The notes under the pieces are model-generated. The model was not told the origin of the DNA. It did not search any database and saw only the letters and a program-made list of their open reading frames with translations. Both the position numbers and the translations under genes were made by a program. 47,721 nt of DNA from Acetanaerobacterium elongatum (GTDB lineage Bacteria; Bacillota; Clostridia; Oscillospirales; Ruminococcaceae), in assembly GCF_900103835.1 (NCBI RefSeq), contig NZ_FNID01000023.1, forward strand, positions 1 through 47,721, written 5' to 3'. Positions 34,085-42,186 of this stretch are shown one piece after another; positions within the stretch are counted from its first letter, which is position 1; every line of letters begins with the position of its first letter.

Positions 34085-34325
34085 CAAAAAGCCCGTCCCT
34101 GAAAAATAGGGACGGGAAACAATAACCCGTGGTGCCACCCTTGTTGAGCACATAATAATGCTCCGCTTAAGGCCCCCTTAACGCGGAGAAACGATGGGCT
34201 GAGAAGCTGTCTTCCCGCAGCGGTGAACAGAAACGGGCTTGCAGCCAAAGGTAATATCCTTAGGCCCGTTCTCTCTTACTGCGCCTTGCGGCGGTACTCC
34301 TGCTTCCTATAAGGTTTGTATAATA
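34085..34325 (-). ncRNA. T-box riboswitch (tRNA-His) of hisS-aspS
   Basis: The T-box sequence AAGGGTGGCACCACGGGTT (minus strand, 34142-34124) is followed by a terminator (CCCGTCCCT/AGGGACGGG, 34091-34116) with CTTTTTG. Stem I contains the AGAGAG bulge region and, on its 3' side, CAC at 34225-34223, a His codon in the specifier loop. Uncharged tRNA-His should favour the antiterminator and switch on hisS and aspS. Confidence 0.93.
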
Positions 34326-34420
34326 CAAACACTTTCGTCCATAAAGCATATTGGTTAATCCGATATTACCTGTATTTTATCCTAACCCGCGGCAGGTGTC
34401 AAGCGGGTAATAATACAATG

Positions 34421-34828
34421 CTAAGCGTTCTTGGGGTTTACAATGTTGCGCCAGTCAAGGTCGCCGCGCTCCAAGCCGTGGATGAGCACCTCAGCCGTAG
34501 CGATATTGGTGGCTACCGGGATGTTGTGTACATCGCACAGACGAAGCAGGTTGGCCTCGTTGGGCTCGTGGGGCTTTACGGTAAGCGGGTCGCGGAAAAA
34601 GAGCAGCAGGTCAATCTCGTTGCAAGCGATGCGCGCTGAGATCTGCTGGTCGCCGCCGTGGGAACCGCTTAAAAACCGCTGAATGTTTAAGCCGGTAGCC
34701 TCAGAAACCAGCTTTCCGGTTGTGCCGGTGGCACAAAGGCTGTGGCGGCTTAGGATGCCGCAATAGGCAATGCAGAACTGAACCATCAGTTCCTTCTTAG
34801 TATCGTGTGCAATCAATGCGATATTCAT
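34421..34828 (-). CDS. mgsA: Methylglyoxal synthase
   Basis: This 135-residue product matches Mgs[48 protein letters not shown] (phosphate- and substrate-binding) and [17 protein letters not shown] with the catalytic Asp. It turns dihydroxyacetone phosphate into methylglyoxal and phosphate, a bypass used when phosphate is scarce. GGAGGAG precedes the ATG. It follows minD by 66 bp at the end of the mre-mrdA-minD gene run, a placement common in Clostridia. Confidence 0.95.
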   Translation of the reverse strand: MNIALIAHDTKKELMVQFCIAYCGILSRHSLCATGTTGKLVSEATGLNIQRFLSGSHGGDQQISARIACNEIDLLLFFRDPLTVKPHEPNEANLLRLCDVHNIPVATNIATAEVLIHGLERGDLDWRNIVNPKNA

Positions 34829-34894
34829 GGGGAATCAACTCCTCCGTCTTCCGGCGCGGCACATTTTACCGTCGCGTTTGTATGAATCTATAGA

Positions 34895-35635
34895 CTAGCC
34901 TATTAAAAGCGGAACATCCTCACCGTTTAACCGCCGTGCGATGTTTTCAAACGAAAGCATAAAGGTTGTCTTGGGGTTTATAAGCTTTGCGTTTTGCGAA
35001 AAGGAATCCAGGCCTTCCAACTGCGGAACCACCCCTATCAGCTGAACGCCGGTTTCATCGATGATACTGTCAAAGTTGGCGATAACAGGGGGGGACTTGG
35101 GGCTTTCGGGTACTTTATTAATAATCAGGCGCTGGCTCTTTACACCGGCCTTCGCTGTAATCTGGGCACACAGGGAAGCGGATTTTACCGCGATGCGGTC
35201 TGGGGTAGTAACCAGCACGGCACTGTCTGCCAGCGTGATAGCCGCAATAAACCCGCGGGATACCGAGGGCGGAGCATCCAGCACCACATAGTCGAAACGG
35301 GCGCGGAGCGCTGCGCAAACGGTGGAAAGCTTATCAAAGCTCAGGCGGGTAAATGGGTCTGCACAGGAGGGGATTAAAAAGAGCCTGTCCTGAAAGCTGC
35401 ATTTTTTAATGGCCTTGTCAATCTCTACGGTTTGAGCCTTCATCAGGTCGGAAAGGTCGTAAACCACGTCACTTTCCACCCCAAACAGCACCGATTGGCA
35501 GCGAAAGCCGAGGTCTAAATCCAGCACAACGGCGCTGCCGCCTTTTTTGGTAAGGGCATAGGCCGTATAAAATGCCACCGTCGATTTTCCCACGCCGCCT
35601 TTGGAACCAACTACAGCAAACAATTGAGCGGACAT
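34895..35635 (-). CDS. minD: MinD-like ATPase, lacking the usual C-terminal membrane-targeting helix
   Basis: This 246-residue product starts at MSAQLFAVVGSKGGVGKST, with GGAAGGGA about 12 nt upstream. It has the deviant Walker A motif KGGVGKST, the switch LDAPPSVS and a Walker B-like VVLDLDLGFR. MinD dimers normally bind the membrane via a C-terminal amphipathic helix and recruit MinC to block septa away from mid-cell. Here the protein ends at NIARRLNGEDVPLLIG, exactly where family members continue into that helix. No minC or minE is in the cluster. A MinD-like ParA-type ATPase is therefore a fair alternative name. Confidence 0.8.
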   Translation of the reverse strand: MSAQLFAVVGSKGGVGKSTVAFYTAYALTKKGGSAVVLDLDLGFRCQSVLFGVESDVVYDLSDLMKAQTVEIDKAIKKCSFQDRLFLIPSCADPFTRLSFDKLSTVCAALRARFDYVVLDAPPSVSRGFIAAITLADSAVLVTTPDRIAVKSASLCAQITAKAGVKSQRLIINKVPESPKSPPVIANFDSIIDETGVQLIGVVPQLEGLDSFSQNAKLINPKTTFMLSFENIARRLNGEDVPLLIG

Positions 35636-35820
35636 GGCTGTGAACATCCCTTCCGGCGCTTGCGCCAAAAGGCTCAAAACACCATTAAAATCGCCAATGG
35701 CAAAAGAGTAGAACTTGTCAAATATAATTTTAACATAAATAAGTTAAAATGCAATCCTAACTATAAGTTATTATAAACAAATTAGGACATGATAAACCCA
35801 TCAAGCCGTCAAAAAATCGG

Positions 35821-37839
35821 TTAAGACAGCAAGGTTTCCTCTTTTGGAAGTGCAGTGGTGGACTGTTTTTCGGCAAAATAAGCGTTGTAGATATCCCTTG
35901 CTACCGGCGCGCCGGTGTAGCCGTGCCAGCCCTTTTCAATCACCACTGCGATGGCAATCTGAGGATTGTCTACCGGTGCAAAGGTAATAAATACAGAGTT
36001 CGGGTACTGTTTTGATTCCGGCGTACCGGTTTTGGCGGCAACCGGGATGGGGTAATTGCCGAAGGAACCACTGGCCGAACCGGTTTTTGCGCACGCAACC
36101 ATACCGTCTATTACCGTTTCAAAGGCATTGTTCTTATCCTCAATGGTAGCGGCAACCACCGGCTTTGTTTCAGAAACGGTCTGGTCAAGGTTATAGGAAA
36201 GGATGTCCTTCACGATATGGGATTCCAGCCTTACACCCCTGCGGGCGATGGTGGCAGTGTACTGGGCGAGCTGCAGCGGTGTAACCTGAGTATAGCTCTG
36301 ACCGATGGAGGCCTGCAGTACGTCACCGGCGTTCCATGTAATGTTGTTCTTTTTACAGTAATCCGGGCTGGCAACCTGCCCGATTGATTCGGGAATCTCG
36401 ATGCCGGTTTTCTGGCCCAGGCCGTAGAGCGCTGCATATTGGTCGATGGTATCAATACCGGTCAGTCGCCCGGTATCGTAAAAGAAGATGTTGCAGGAAT
36501 GCTCCAGAGCGGTAATTACGTTGATACTGCCATGAGCGCTTAGGCAGCGGGGCTGGTAATCGTCAAAAAAGGTGTATACGCCGTTGCAGGTTACATGGGA
36601 AGAACGCGTGATTACGCCCTCGGCCAAAGCAGCGGTGGCAACCACCGGCTTGAAGGTGGAGCCTGCGGCATACAGGCCATTAATGGCACGGTTCATGAGC
36701 GGGAAAAGGCCATCCTTTGACAGCGTTGCATAATCCTTCTTAAAGCTATTGATATTGTAGGAGGGATATGTGGCTGCCGCAAGCACATCACCGGTTTTCA
36801 CATCAACCGCCACAACGGCGCCCGCGTTTGCCTCCTTGCCCTTGCCTTCCTCCGCGGTTTCGTTGAGGTGCTTAATCTGCCTTGGCAGCGATTCCTGCGC
36901 CACCTTCTGAAGGATTGAGTCCATTGTCAGCATAACGGTGTTGCCGGGCTTAGGGGCCTCTACCTGCTTTGTACTAAGAAGAGCGCCCTTGTTGTCAAAC
37001 TCCATCAGGTTGGTGCCATCCTTCCCGCGAAGCTGGTCTTCAAATGCCTTTTCAATGCCGTCCTTACCTACCACGTCGTTTAGTTTGTAGCCTTTGTTCT
37101 TTAAATCGGCATATTCCTCGGCATAGATCGGCCCGATCTGCCCGATAATGTGCGGGGCGATATCCTCGCTTAGATACTCGCGCACCGTACCTTCCTGAAT
37201 ATCCACACCGGGCAGAGCGATACTGTTCTCTTTAATCTTGGTGATAATGTCCATATTTACATCGGTGGCAAAGGTATAGGGTGTTACCGCCGAAAACTCT
37301 AAGCGCTGCATTTCGTAGCGAACGCCCATGATAATGCGCTGCTGCTCGGGGGTATAGTCGTTTGAAATGCTGTAACGGCTCATCATCTCGTCGATTACAT
37401 GCTGGGGGGTGGCGTAGGTTTGCAGCCCCAGATCACTTTTGAGCTTAGCCACGGCCTTATCGCTGTCGGGCGTAAAGTCGTAGGGACCAGCCCCCTTGGT
37501 AAGCGGCAGGGTTTCGTTCCATTCCACACCAGCCGCGGTAAAGATATCGGTAAGCTTTATAATAATATCGTTTTGCAGCTTTTTGGGCATAAAAGCGCCG
37601 TCGAACACAATATTATAGCAGCTTCGGTTTACGGCAAGCGGTCTGCCGTTTCGGTCTACGATCTCGCCGCGCGCCGCGGTAACCGAAACACTGCGTTCGG
37701 TATGCTTATTGGCCTGATCGCGGTAATCGGCACCCTCAACCAGCTGAAGCTGCATCAGCCTGAGACTGTATGCGATAAAAATCAGCAGGGCAAACAGGAA
37801 CAGCACCAGTGTTCTTGCAATAGTTGAAGACGGTTTCAC
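35821..37839 (-). CDS. mrdA: Penicillin-binding protein 2 (elongation transpeptidase)
   Basis: This 672-residue product has an N-terminal membrane segment (TIARTLVLFLFALLIFIAYS), a dimerisation domain and a transpeptidase domain. Active-site motifs: GSTFKP (Ser nucleophile), SCN and KTGTP. It crosslinks peptidoglycan during elongation with MreBCD and RodA. The start is taken as GTG at 37839 because AGGAGG lies 11 nt upstream; the ATG at 37860 has no site. mreD precedes it by 142 bp. No rodA gene is in the cluster. Confidence 0.93.
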   Translation of the reverse strand: MKPSSTIARTLVLFLFALLIFIAYSLRLMQLQLVEGADYRDQANKHTERSVSVTAARGEIVDRNGRPLAVNRSCYNIVFDGAFMPKKLQNDIIIKLTDIFTAAGVEWNETLPLTKGAGPYDFTPDSDKAVAKLKSDLGLQTYATPQHVIDEMMSRYSISNDYTPEQQRIIMGVRYEMQRLEFSAVTPYTFATDVNMDIITKIKENSIALPGVDIQEGTVREYLSEDIAPHIIGQIGPIYAEEYADLKNKGYKLNDVVGKDGIEKAFEDQLRGKDGTNLMEFDNKGALLSTKQVEAPKPGNTVMLTMDSILQKVAQESLPRQIKHLNETAEEGKGKEANAGAVVAVDVKTGDVLAAATYPSYNINSFKKDYATLSKDGLFPLMNRAINGLYAAGSTFKPVVATAALAEGVITRSSHVTCNGVYTFFDDYQPRCLSAHGSINVITALEHSCNIFFYDTGRLTGIDTIDQYAALYGLGQKTGIEIPESIGQVASPDYCKKNNITWNAGDVLQASIGQSYTQVTPLQLAQYTATIARRGVRLESHIVKDILSYNLDQTVSETKPVVAATIEDKNNAFETVIDGMVACAKTGSASGSFGNYPIPVAAKTGTPESKQYPNSVFITFAPVDNPQIAIAVVIEKGWHGYTGAPVARDIYNAYFAEKQSTTALPKEETLLS

Positions 37840-37981
37840 TCTGTTTGGCACCTCCTGCATAAATATATATTATCATAACAGAATAAGCAGAATTCTGTCA
37901 TGCAAAAAACCTTTCCATTTTGTAAAAATGGTATGAATAAAAGCGCCGCTTTAGTGTTGCTGCGCTTTTAAAGCTATCAGA

Positions 37982-38515
37982 TTATTTCGGAAGCTGCAGC
38001 TTCCCATTAATGAGCCTTACAAGGTAATAAAACGGAATAATGAAAAACGCAGTAACTAGAATAGTGGGCAGCATCGAGGTTAAAAAGAATCTGCTCAAAC
38101 CGTTATACCCCCACAGAACATATAGAAAAAAGAAATCGAGTAGCCCCGTAATCATCGAAGCCCCGAAGGAAAGCAGAAGGGCCGTTAACAGATTAGGGCT
38201 TAAGCCATAGCTGCAGATAAGCCCCGCTGCGGCACCGAGCACCAGCAGAATAATGGCATAGTAGCCAAACACCGTGTCGGACGAGATGCCCCACAATATG
38301 CCTGCGGCAGCCGCAAAGATGGCGCCGGAAAATTCGTGTTCAAACATGGCTACGCTGATGGCGACGGGAAGAATTAATATCGGCCGCACACCAAACAGAT
38401 TCAGAACAAACGGGTTTTGGCCCGCTATGTAGGCTGCCAGAAGCAAAAGAGCGTAGATTGTCCATTTTAAAATAGAGCGTATGTTGCGTCGAAAAACGGA
38501 GGTATCGGAAGCCAT
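37982..38515 (-). CDS. mreD: Rod shape-determining protein MreD
   Basis: This 177-residue membrane protein has about five hydrophobic segments and the short, poorly conserved MreD profile (PILILPVAISVAMFEHEFSG, then AAAGLICSYGL). It lies in the canonical place between mreC and mrdA. The start is the ATG at 38515, with GGAG about 12 nt upstream; 38533 would be a TTG. It is part of the elongasome in the cytoplasmic membrane. The call rests on context as much as on sequence. Confidence 0.88.
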   Translation of the reverse strand: MASDTSVFRRNIRSILKWTIYALLLLAAYIAGQNPFVLNLFGVRPILILPVAISVAMFEHEFSGAIFAAAAGILWGISSDTVFGYYAIILLVLGAAAGLICSYGLSPNLLTALLLSFGASMITGLLDFFFLYVLWGYNGLSRFFLTSMLPTILVTAFFIIPFYYLVRLINGKLQLPK

Positions 38516-38588
38516 AGCAAAGTTTATCTCCAATCGGCCTAGTTTATAATAGGCATCACATTTTTACTGTTAACAAATTATCGCCCGA

Positions 38589-39494
38589 CTATTTTGTGGC
38601 GGCGGAAGAAGAGGAAGCGGTAGAAGATGCAGAATCACCGGGAGTAGGTTGGGTGCCGTTTTGCCCCTTGAAGGAGGTTATCACAAACACATCGCGTACC
38701 TTGGCAATGTTGGCGGAAGGCATAATCTCGGCGTAGAGCGAGATGCCGTGCGCCTCGGTTTTAATATCCGAGATGGTGCCGATAATCAGCCCCTTGGGGA
38801 ACACACCCCCGATGCCGGAGGTGGTGATGATATCGCCGGAGGAGGCGGAACTATCACGGGATATGTAGGACATCTTGCACTTGCCGTTTTTGGAAAGGTT
38901 CAGCTCGCCGGAAATAATACCGGTATCGCGGGTACGGTCGTTGAAGGCACCTACATCAATACCGGGGTTGAGCAGGGTGATTACCTTGCTGTCGGTGTAG
39001 GAGACCTCGGAGATACGCCCAACCAAGCCGTCTGGGGTAATCACCGGGTCGTACAGCTCTATGCCGTTCACTGAGCCCTTATCGATGGTAAAGGAATAGA
39101 AGTAGTCGGTAGGGTCGCGGCCTATTACCATGCCCGTTTCAAATACGAAGTCGGGGTTGTCCTTTTTCAGGTCTAAGAATTGGCGGTATTGTTCGTTTTC
39201 AGCCTTGTAGGTTTCGTAATCCACCATCTTCTCGCGCATGGAACGCAGCTCTTCACGAAGCGTCTCGTTTTCTTCCGAGATCTTATCGGCGTAGATAATC
39301 TTTTCAAAAAAGCCGTTTGCAGAAGAGGCTATCTGCATTGAGAGCTTTTGCAGCGGCGAAACCACCGAGCCAAGTGAATTTGAAAGAATATTGCCAAACC
39401 CCGCGTTCATCGCGGTATAGAGCATAAAGCCGAACAGCACCGCGGCGATGCCCAGCAGTATCTTGAACTTCTTGCTTTTAAAAAACTCGTTCAC
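38589..39494 (-). CDS. mreC: Rod shape-determining protein MreC
   Basis: This 301-residue product starts with GTG after GGAGG. Features in order: a membrane segment (FKILLGIAAVLFGFMLYTAM), a coiled coil (residues about 68-110), then two beta-barrel domains including VIGRDPTDYFYSFTIDKGS and GLVGRISEVSY, and a Ser/Thr-rich tail. MreC is the periplasmic-side scaffold that links MreB to PBP2. It sits between mreB and mreD as usual. Confidence 0.96.
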   Translation of the reverse strand: MNEFFKSKKFKILLGIAAVLFGFMLYTAMNAGFGNILSNSLGSVVSPLQKLSMQIASSANGFFEKIIYADKISEENETLREELRSMREKMVDYETYKAENEQYRQFLDLKKDNPDFVFETGMVIGRDPTDYFYSFTIDKGSVNGIELYDPVITPDGLVGRISEVSYTDSKVITLLNPGIDVGAFNDRTRDTGIISGELNLSKNGKCKMSYISRDSSASSGDIITTSGIGGVFPKGLIIGTISDIKTEAHGISLYAEIMPSANIAKVRDVFVITSFKGQNGTQPTPGDSASSTASSSSAATK

Positions 39495-39608
39495 CGAGGC
39501 GGTACCTCCAATGATCAGCTTTGAGCAGAAATCTGAACGTCATGGCAAAACACGCCGCCCGCCCGTAGGCTGCGTCGTGCCCTGCAGAATACAATAATAG
39601 GATAACGG

Positions 39609-40628
39609 TTAGCCAACCGCCTTATCATCCTCATTAAATACCTGATTGATCTTCGCGGTGCCTTCCAGAACACGGCCGGTGCCCAGCGCCACACAATCCA
39701 GCGGGTTTTCGGCAATATAAACCGGCATGCCCGTTTCCTTTTTAATAAGGGCATCCAAGCCGCGCAGCAGCGCGCCGCCGCCGGCAAGGGTGATGCCGTG
39801 GTCGATAATATCCGCGGCAAGCTCGGGCGGGGTTCTTTCAAGGGTGGATTTAATCGCATCGATAATCGATTCGAGCGGCTCATGCAGCGATTCGCGAATC
39901 TCATCCGGCGCAACAATAACATTCTTGGGCAGGCCGTCTACCAGGTTGCGGCCTTTGATCTCTACGCGCTCCTCGCCCTCGTAGGGGTAGGCGGAGCCGA
40001 TTTGTATCTTGATGTCTTCGGCGGTACGTTCACCGATAAGCACGTTGTACTTTCTTTTTATGTAGGAAACGATGCAGGAATCAAACACATCGCCGCCGAT
40101 GCGCACCGATTTGGAGGCCACAATGCCGCCGAGCGAGATTACCGCCACCTCGGTAGTGCCGCCGCCGATATCCACGATCATGCTGCCCGTGGCTTCGGCA
40201 ACCGGCAGGTTTGCGCCGATGGCAGCCGCCATAGGCTCTTCCATAATATAAACATGGCGCGCGCCCGCCTTGAGTGCGGCCTCTTTTACCGCACGGCGCT
40301 CAACCGGGGTTACGCCGGAGGGAATGCAGATGATAACGCGGGGCCGTGCAAAAAACTTGCCCGCAAAAACCTTTTTAATAAAGATCTGCAGCATGCTGGC
40401 GGTAATATCAAAGTCGGCGATAACGCCGTCCTTAAGCGGGCGGATGGCTACAATCGAGCCCGGTGTACGGCCGATAACCTCCTTAGCCTCGGTACCCACA
40501 TACTTTACGGTATCGGTCTTCGTGTCTACCGCCACTACCGAGGGCTCACGCATGATGATGCCGCGCCCTTTCATAAACACCAGTGTGTTGGCGGTGCCTA
40601 AATCTATGCCGATGTCTCTTGAAAACAT
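39609..40628 (-). CDS. mreB: Rod shape-determining protein MreB
   Basis: This 339-residue actin homolog starts at [19 protein letters not shown] (AAAGGGGAAG about 5 nt upstream). ATP-binding motifs: [24 protein letters not shown] and [15 protein letters not shown]. It forms membrane-bound filaments that steer lateral wall synthesis. It heads the mreB-mreC-mreD-mrdA run and has a good promoter and a hairpin in its leader. Confidence 0.98.
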   Translation of the reverse strand: MFSRDIGIDLGTANTLVFMKGRGIIMREPSVVAVDTKTDTVKYVGTEAKEVIGRTPGSIVAIRPLKDGVIADFDITASMLQIFIKKVFAGKFFARPRVIICIPSGVTPVERRAVKEAALKAGARHVYIMEEPMAAAIGANLPVAEATGSMIVDIGGGTTEVAVISLGGIVASKSVRIGGDVFDSCIVSYIKRKYNVLIGERTAEDIKIQIGSAYPYEGEERVEIKGRNLVDGLPKNVIVAPDEIRESLHEPLESIIDAIKSTLERTPPELAADIIDHGITLAGGGALLRGLDALIKKETGMPVYIAENPLDCVALGTGRVLEGTAKINQVFNEDDKAVG

Positions 40629-40656
40629 ATATACTTCCCCTTTCACCTATCCAAAA

Positions 40657-40683
40657 GCCGTTTAACGATTCCCGTTAAGCGGC
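40657..40683 (-). other. Hairpin in the mreB leader
   Basis: GCCGTTTAACG / CGTTAAGCGGC with one T-G pair and a 5-nt loop (11-bp stem). It lies between the promoter and the ribosome binding site, so it is part of the transcript. Not a terminator: no T tract follows. Confidence 0.5.
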
Positions 40684-40709
40684 GAATTCACTGAATCATT
40701 AATATATTT

Positions 40710-40738
40710 ATTATAACTGTTCTTTAGGTTTAACTCAA
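40710..40738 (-). promoter_or_regulatory. Promoter of mreB
   Basis: On the minus strand TTGAGT (40738-40733), 17-bp spacer, TATAAT (40715-40710). It begins just after the maf stop, so the mre genes need not rely on read-through from maf. Confidence 0.7.
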
Positions 40739-40745
40739 TAGCCTT

Positions 40746-41297
40746 TTAAAACGATTCCAGTTTTTTGTAAAGCATGGCAACCGGCAGCCCCATTACGGTG
40801 AAGTAATCCCCCTCGATTCGCTCGCAAAAGGTAGAGGCTCTGCCCTGAATGCCGTAGGCGCCCGCCTTGTCGTAAGGCTCGCCGGTGGCAATATAACGGT
40901 ATATTTCTTCATCGGTGAGCGGGGCGAAGAATACCTCGGTGCGGCTGTAAAACTGCTCCAGCTTCCCCTTTTTTGCAAGGCAAACGCCGGTGTACACCTC
41001 ATGGCTGCGCCCTGCAAGCAGGCTGAGCATGTTGAAGGCATCCTCTTTATCCTTGGGCTTGCCGAGCACCAGATTATCCACCGCAACGATGGTGTCGCAG
41101 CCGATAACCAGCGCTTCCGGGTGCTTGTTCAGCACCGAAACCGCCTTGATGCGCGCAAGCTCCATCACCAGCTCGTGATGGTCCAGCACCTCGTCAACCA
41201 CTTCCTCCTCCTGTGAGGGGATGATCTCAAAATCCTCGGTGATATGCTGCATCAGCTCCGCACGCCGCGGCGAGGCAGAGGCTAAAATAATTCTCAT
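40746..41297 (-). CDS. maf: Maf family nucleotide pyrophosphatase
   Basis: This 183-residue product has the N-terminal ILASASPRRAELM signature and CDTIVAVDN, KPKDKEDAFNML, and AGAYGIQGRAS, which form the active site. Maf proteins hydrolyse non-canonical or UTP/dTTP-type nucleotides to monophosphates and are linked to control of septation. It lies directly upstream of mreB, as in many Firmicutes, and is followed by the mreB promoter. Confidence 0.96.
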   Translation of the reverse strand: MRIILASASPRRAELMQHITEDFEIIPSQEEEVVDEVLDHHELVMELARIKAVSVLNKHPEALVIGCDTIVAVDNLVLGKPKDKEDAFNMLSLLAGRSHEVYTGVCLAKKGKLEQFYSRTEVFFAPLTDEEIYRYIATGEPYDKAGAYGIQGRASTFCERIEGDYFTVMGLPVAMLYKKLESF

Positions 41298-41424
41298 AGT
41301 ACATTCATGTCCTTTATAAAGAAATCAATACAACAGACGGCTGCCTATAAAACGACAGGACACAACCAATCGCTTCAAGGGGCTGTTGATTGTTGCTATG
41401 TAATCGGAAGGCTGAAAGCCTGTA

Positions 41425-41694
41425 TTACAGTTTCTTAAGCAGCGGCTTATATAAAAAGATGGCAAAAACCAGCAGGATGATCTGCGCAACATTGATGGAA
41501 AGGTAAAACCCCAGCGCCAGCTTAAGCACAGAAAGGTCGAGTACAAAGGGCTGCGAAACCGGGATACCGAACGAAATGGTGTACCCCAGCCAGCTTAAAG
41601 CCGAGATGCCGCCCGTCATGCGCCCGATAAAATCGCCAAGCAATATGGCTGAGACAAACAGCAGCAGGGTAACCAGCGTTTTTTTAAACTTCAT
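41425..41694 (-). CDS. DUF4321 family membrane protein
   Basis: This 89-residue product has two hydrophobic segments (about residues 8-24 and 57-84) and the DUF4321 pattern (LLGDFIGRMTGGISALSWLGY, in two parts). GAGGGGATAAGT precedes the ATG. Small membrane proteins of this family sit next to maf in many Clostridia. The function is unknown; a role near the elongation machinery is inferred from location. Confidence 0.8.
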   Translation of the reverse strand: MKFKKTLVTLLLFVSAILLGDFIGRMTGGISALSWLGYTISFGIPVSQPFVLDLSVLKLALGFYLSINVAQIILLVFAIFLYKPLLKKL

Positions 41695-41714
41695 ACTTAT
41701 CCCCTCCCGCCCGG

Positions 41715-42155
41715 TTACATTTTGCCGGTGGAGCCGAAGCCACCCTCGCCGCGCTCTGTTTCATCAAGGGTATCGCATTCCTCTATCTCGGGCAGCACTA
41801 CGGGCGCTATGATGAGCTGCGCAATGCGTTCGCCGTTCTGTATGGTGTAGGGTTGGGCGCTGTGATTGGTAAGCCCCACAATCAGCTCACCGCGATAGTC
41901 ACTGTCGATAACCCCCACGCAGTTGCTGGGCGCAATGCCAAACTTGATGGCAAGCCCGCTGCGCGCATATACGAACGCGGCGTAGTCGGAGGAGGGAAGC
42001 GATATGGCAAGCCCGGTGGGAATCTTCACAAGCCCGCCCGGCCGAACAATAACCGGTTCTTCCAACAGCGCGTAAAGGTCATGCCCCGCGCTGCCCTCGG
42101 TAGCCCTTTTAGGAAGCACCGCGCCCTCGCGCAGTCTTTTCACCATCAGCTTCAT
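41715..42155 (-). CDS. dut: dUTP diphosphatase
   Basis: This 146-residue product starts at MKLMVKRLREGAVLPKRATE with GGAAGGA upstream; the longer reading to 42260 overlaps the U32 gene without a ribosome binding site. Trimeric dUTPase motifs are present: ATEGSAGHDLYA (1), ARSGLAIKFG (2), GVIDSDYRGEL (3), ERIAQLI (4) and GGFGSTGK (5). It turns dUTP to dUMP and so keeps uracil out of DNA. It lies between DUF4321 and the U32 gene, all in one direction. Confidence 0.97.
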   Translation of the reverse strand: MKLMVKRLREGAVLPKRATEGSAGHDLYALLEEPVIVRPGGLVKIPTGLAISLPSSDYAAFVYARSGLAIKFGIAPSNCVGVIDSDYRGELIVGLTNHSAQPYTIQNGERIAQLIIAPVVLPEIEECDTLDETERGEGGFGSTGKM

Positions 42156-42186
42156 GATATAACCATCCTTCCGGGGAGCTGTATTG

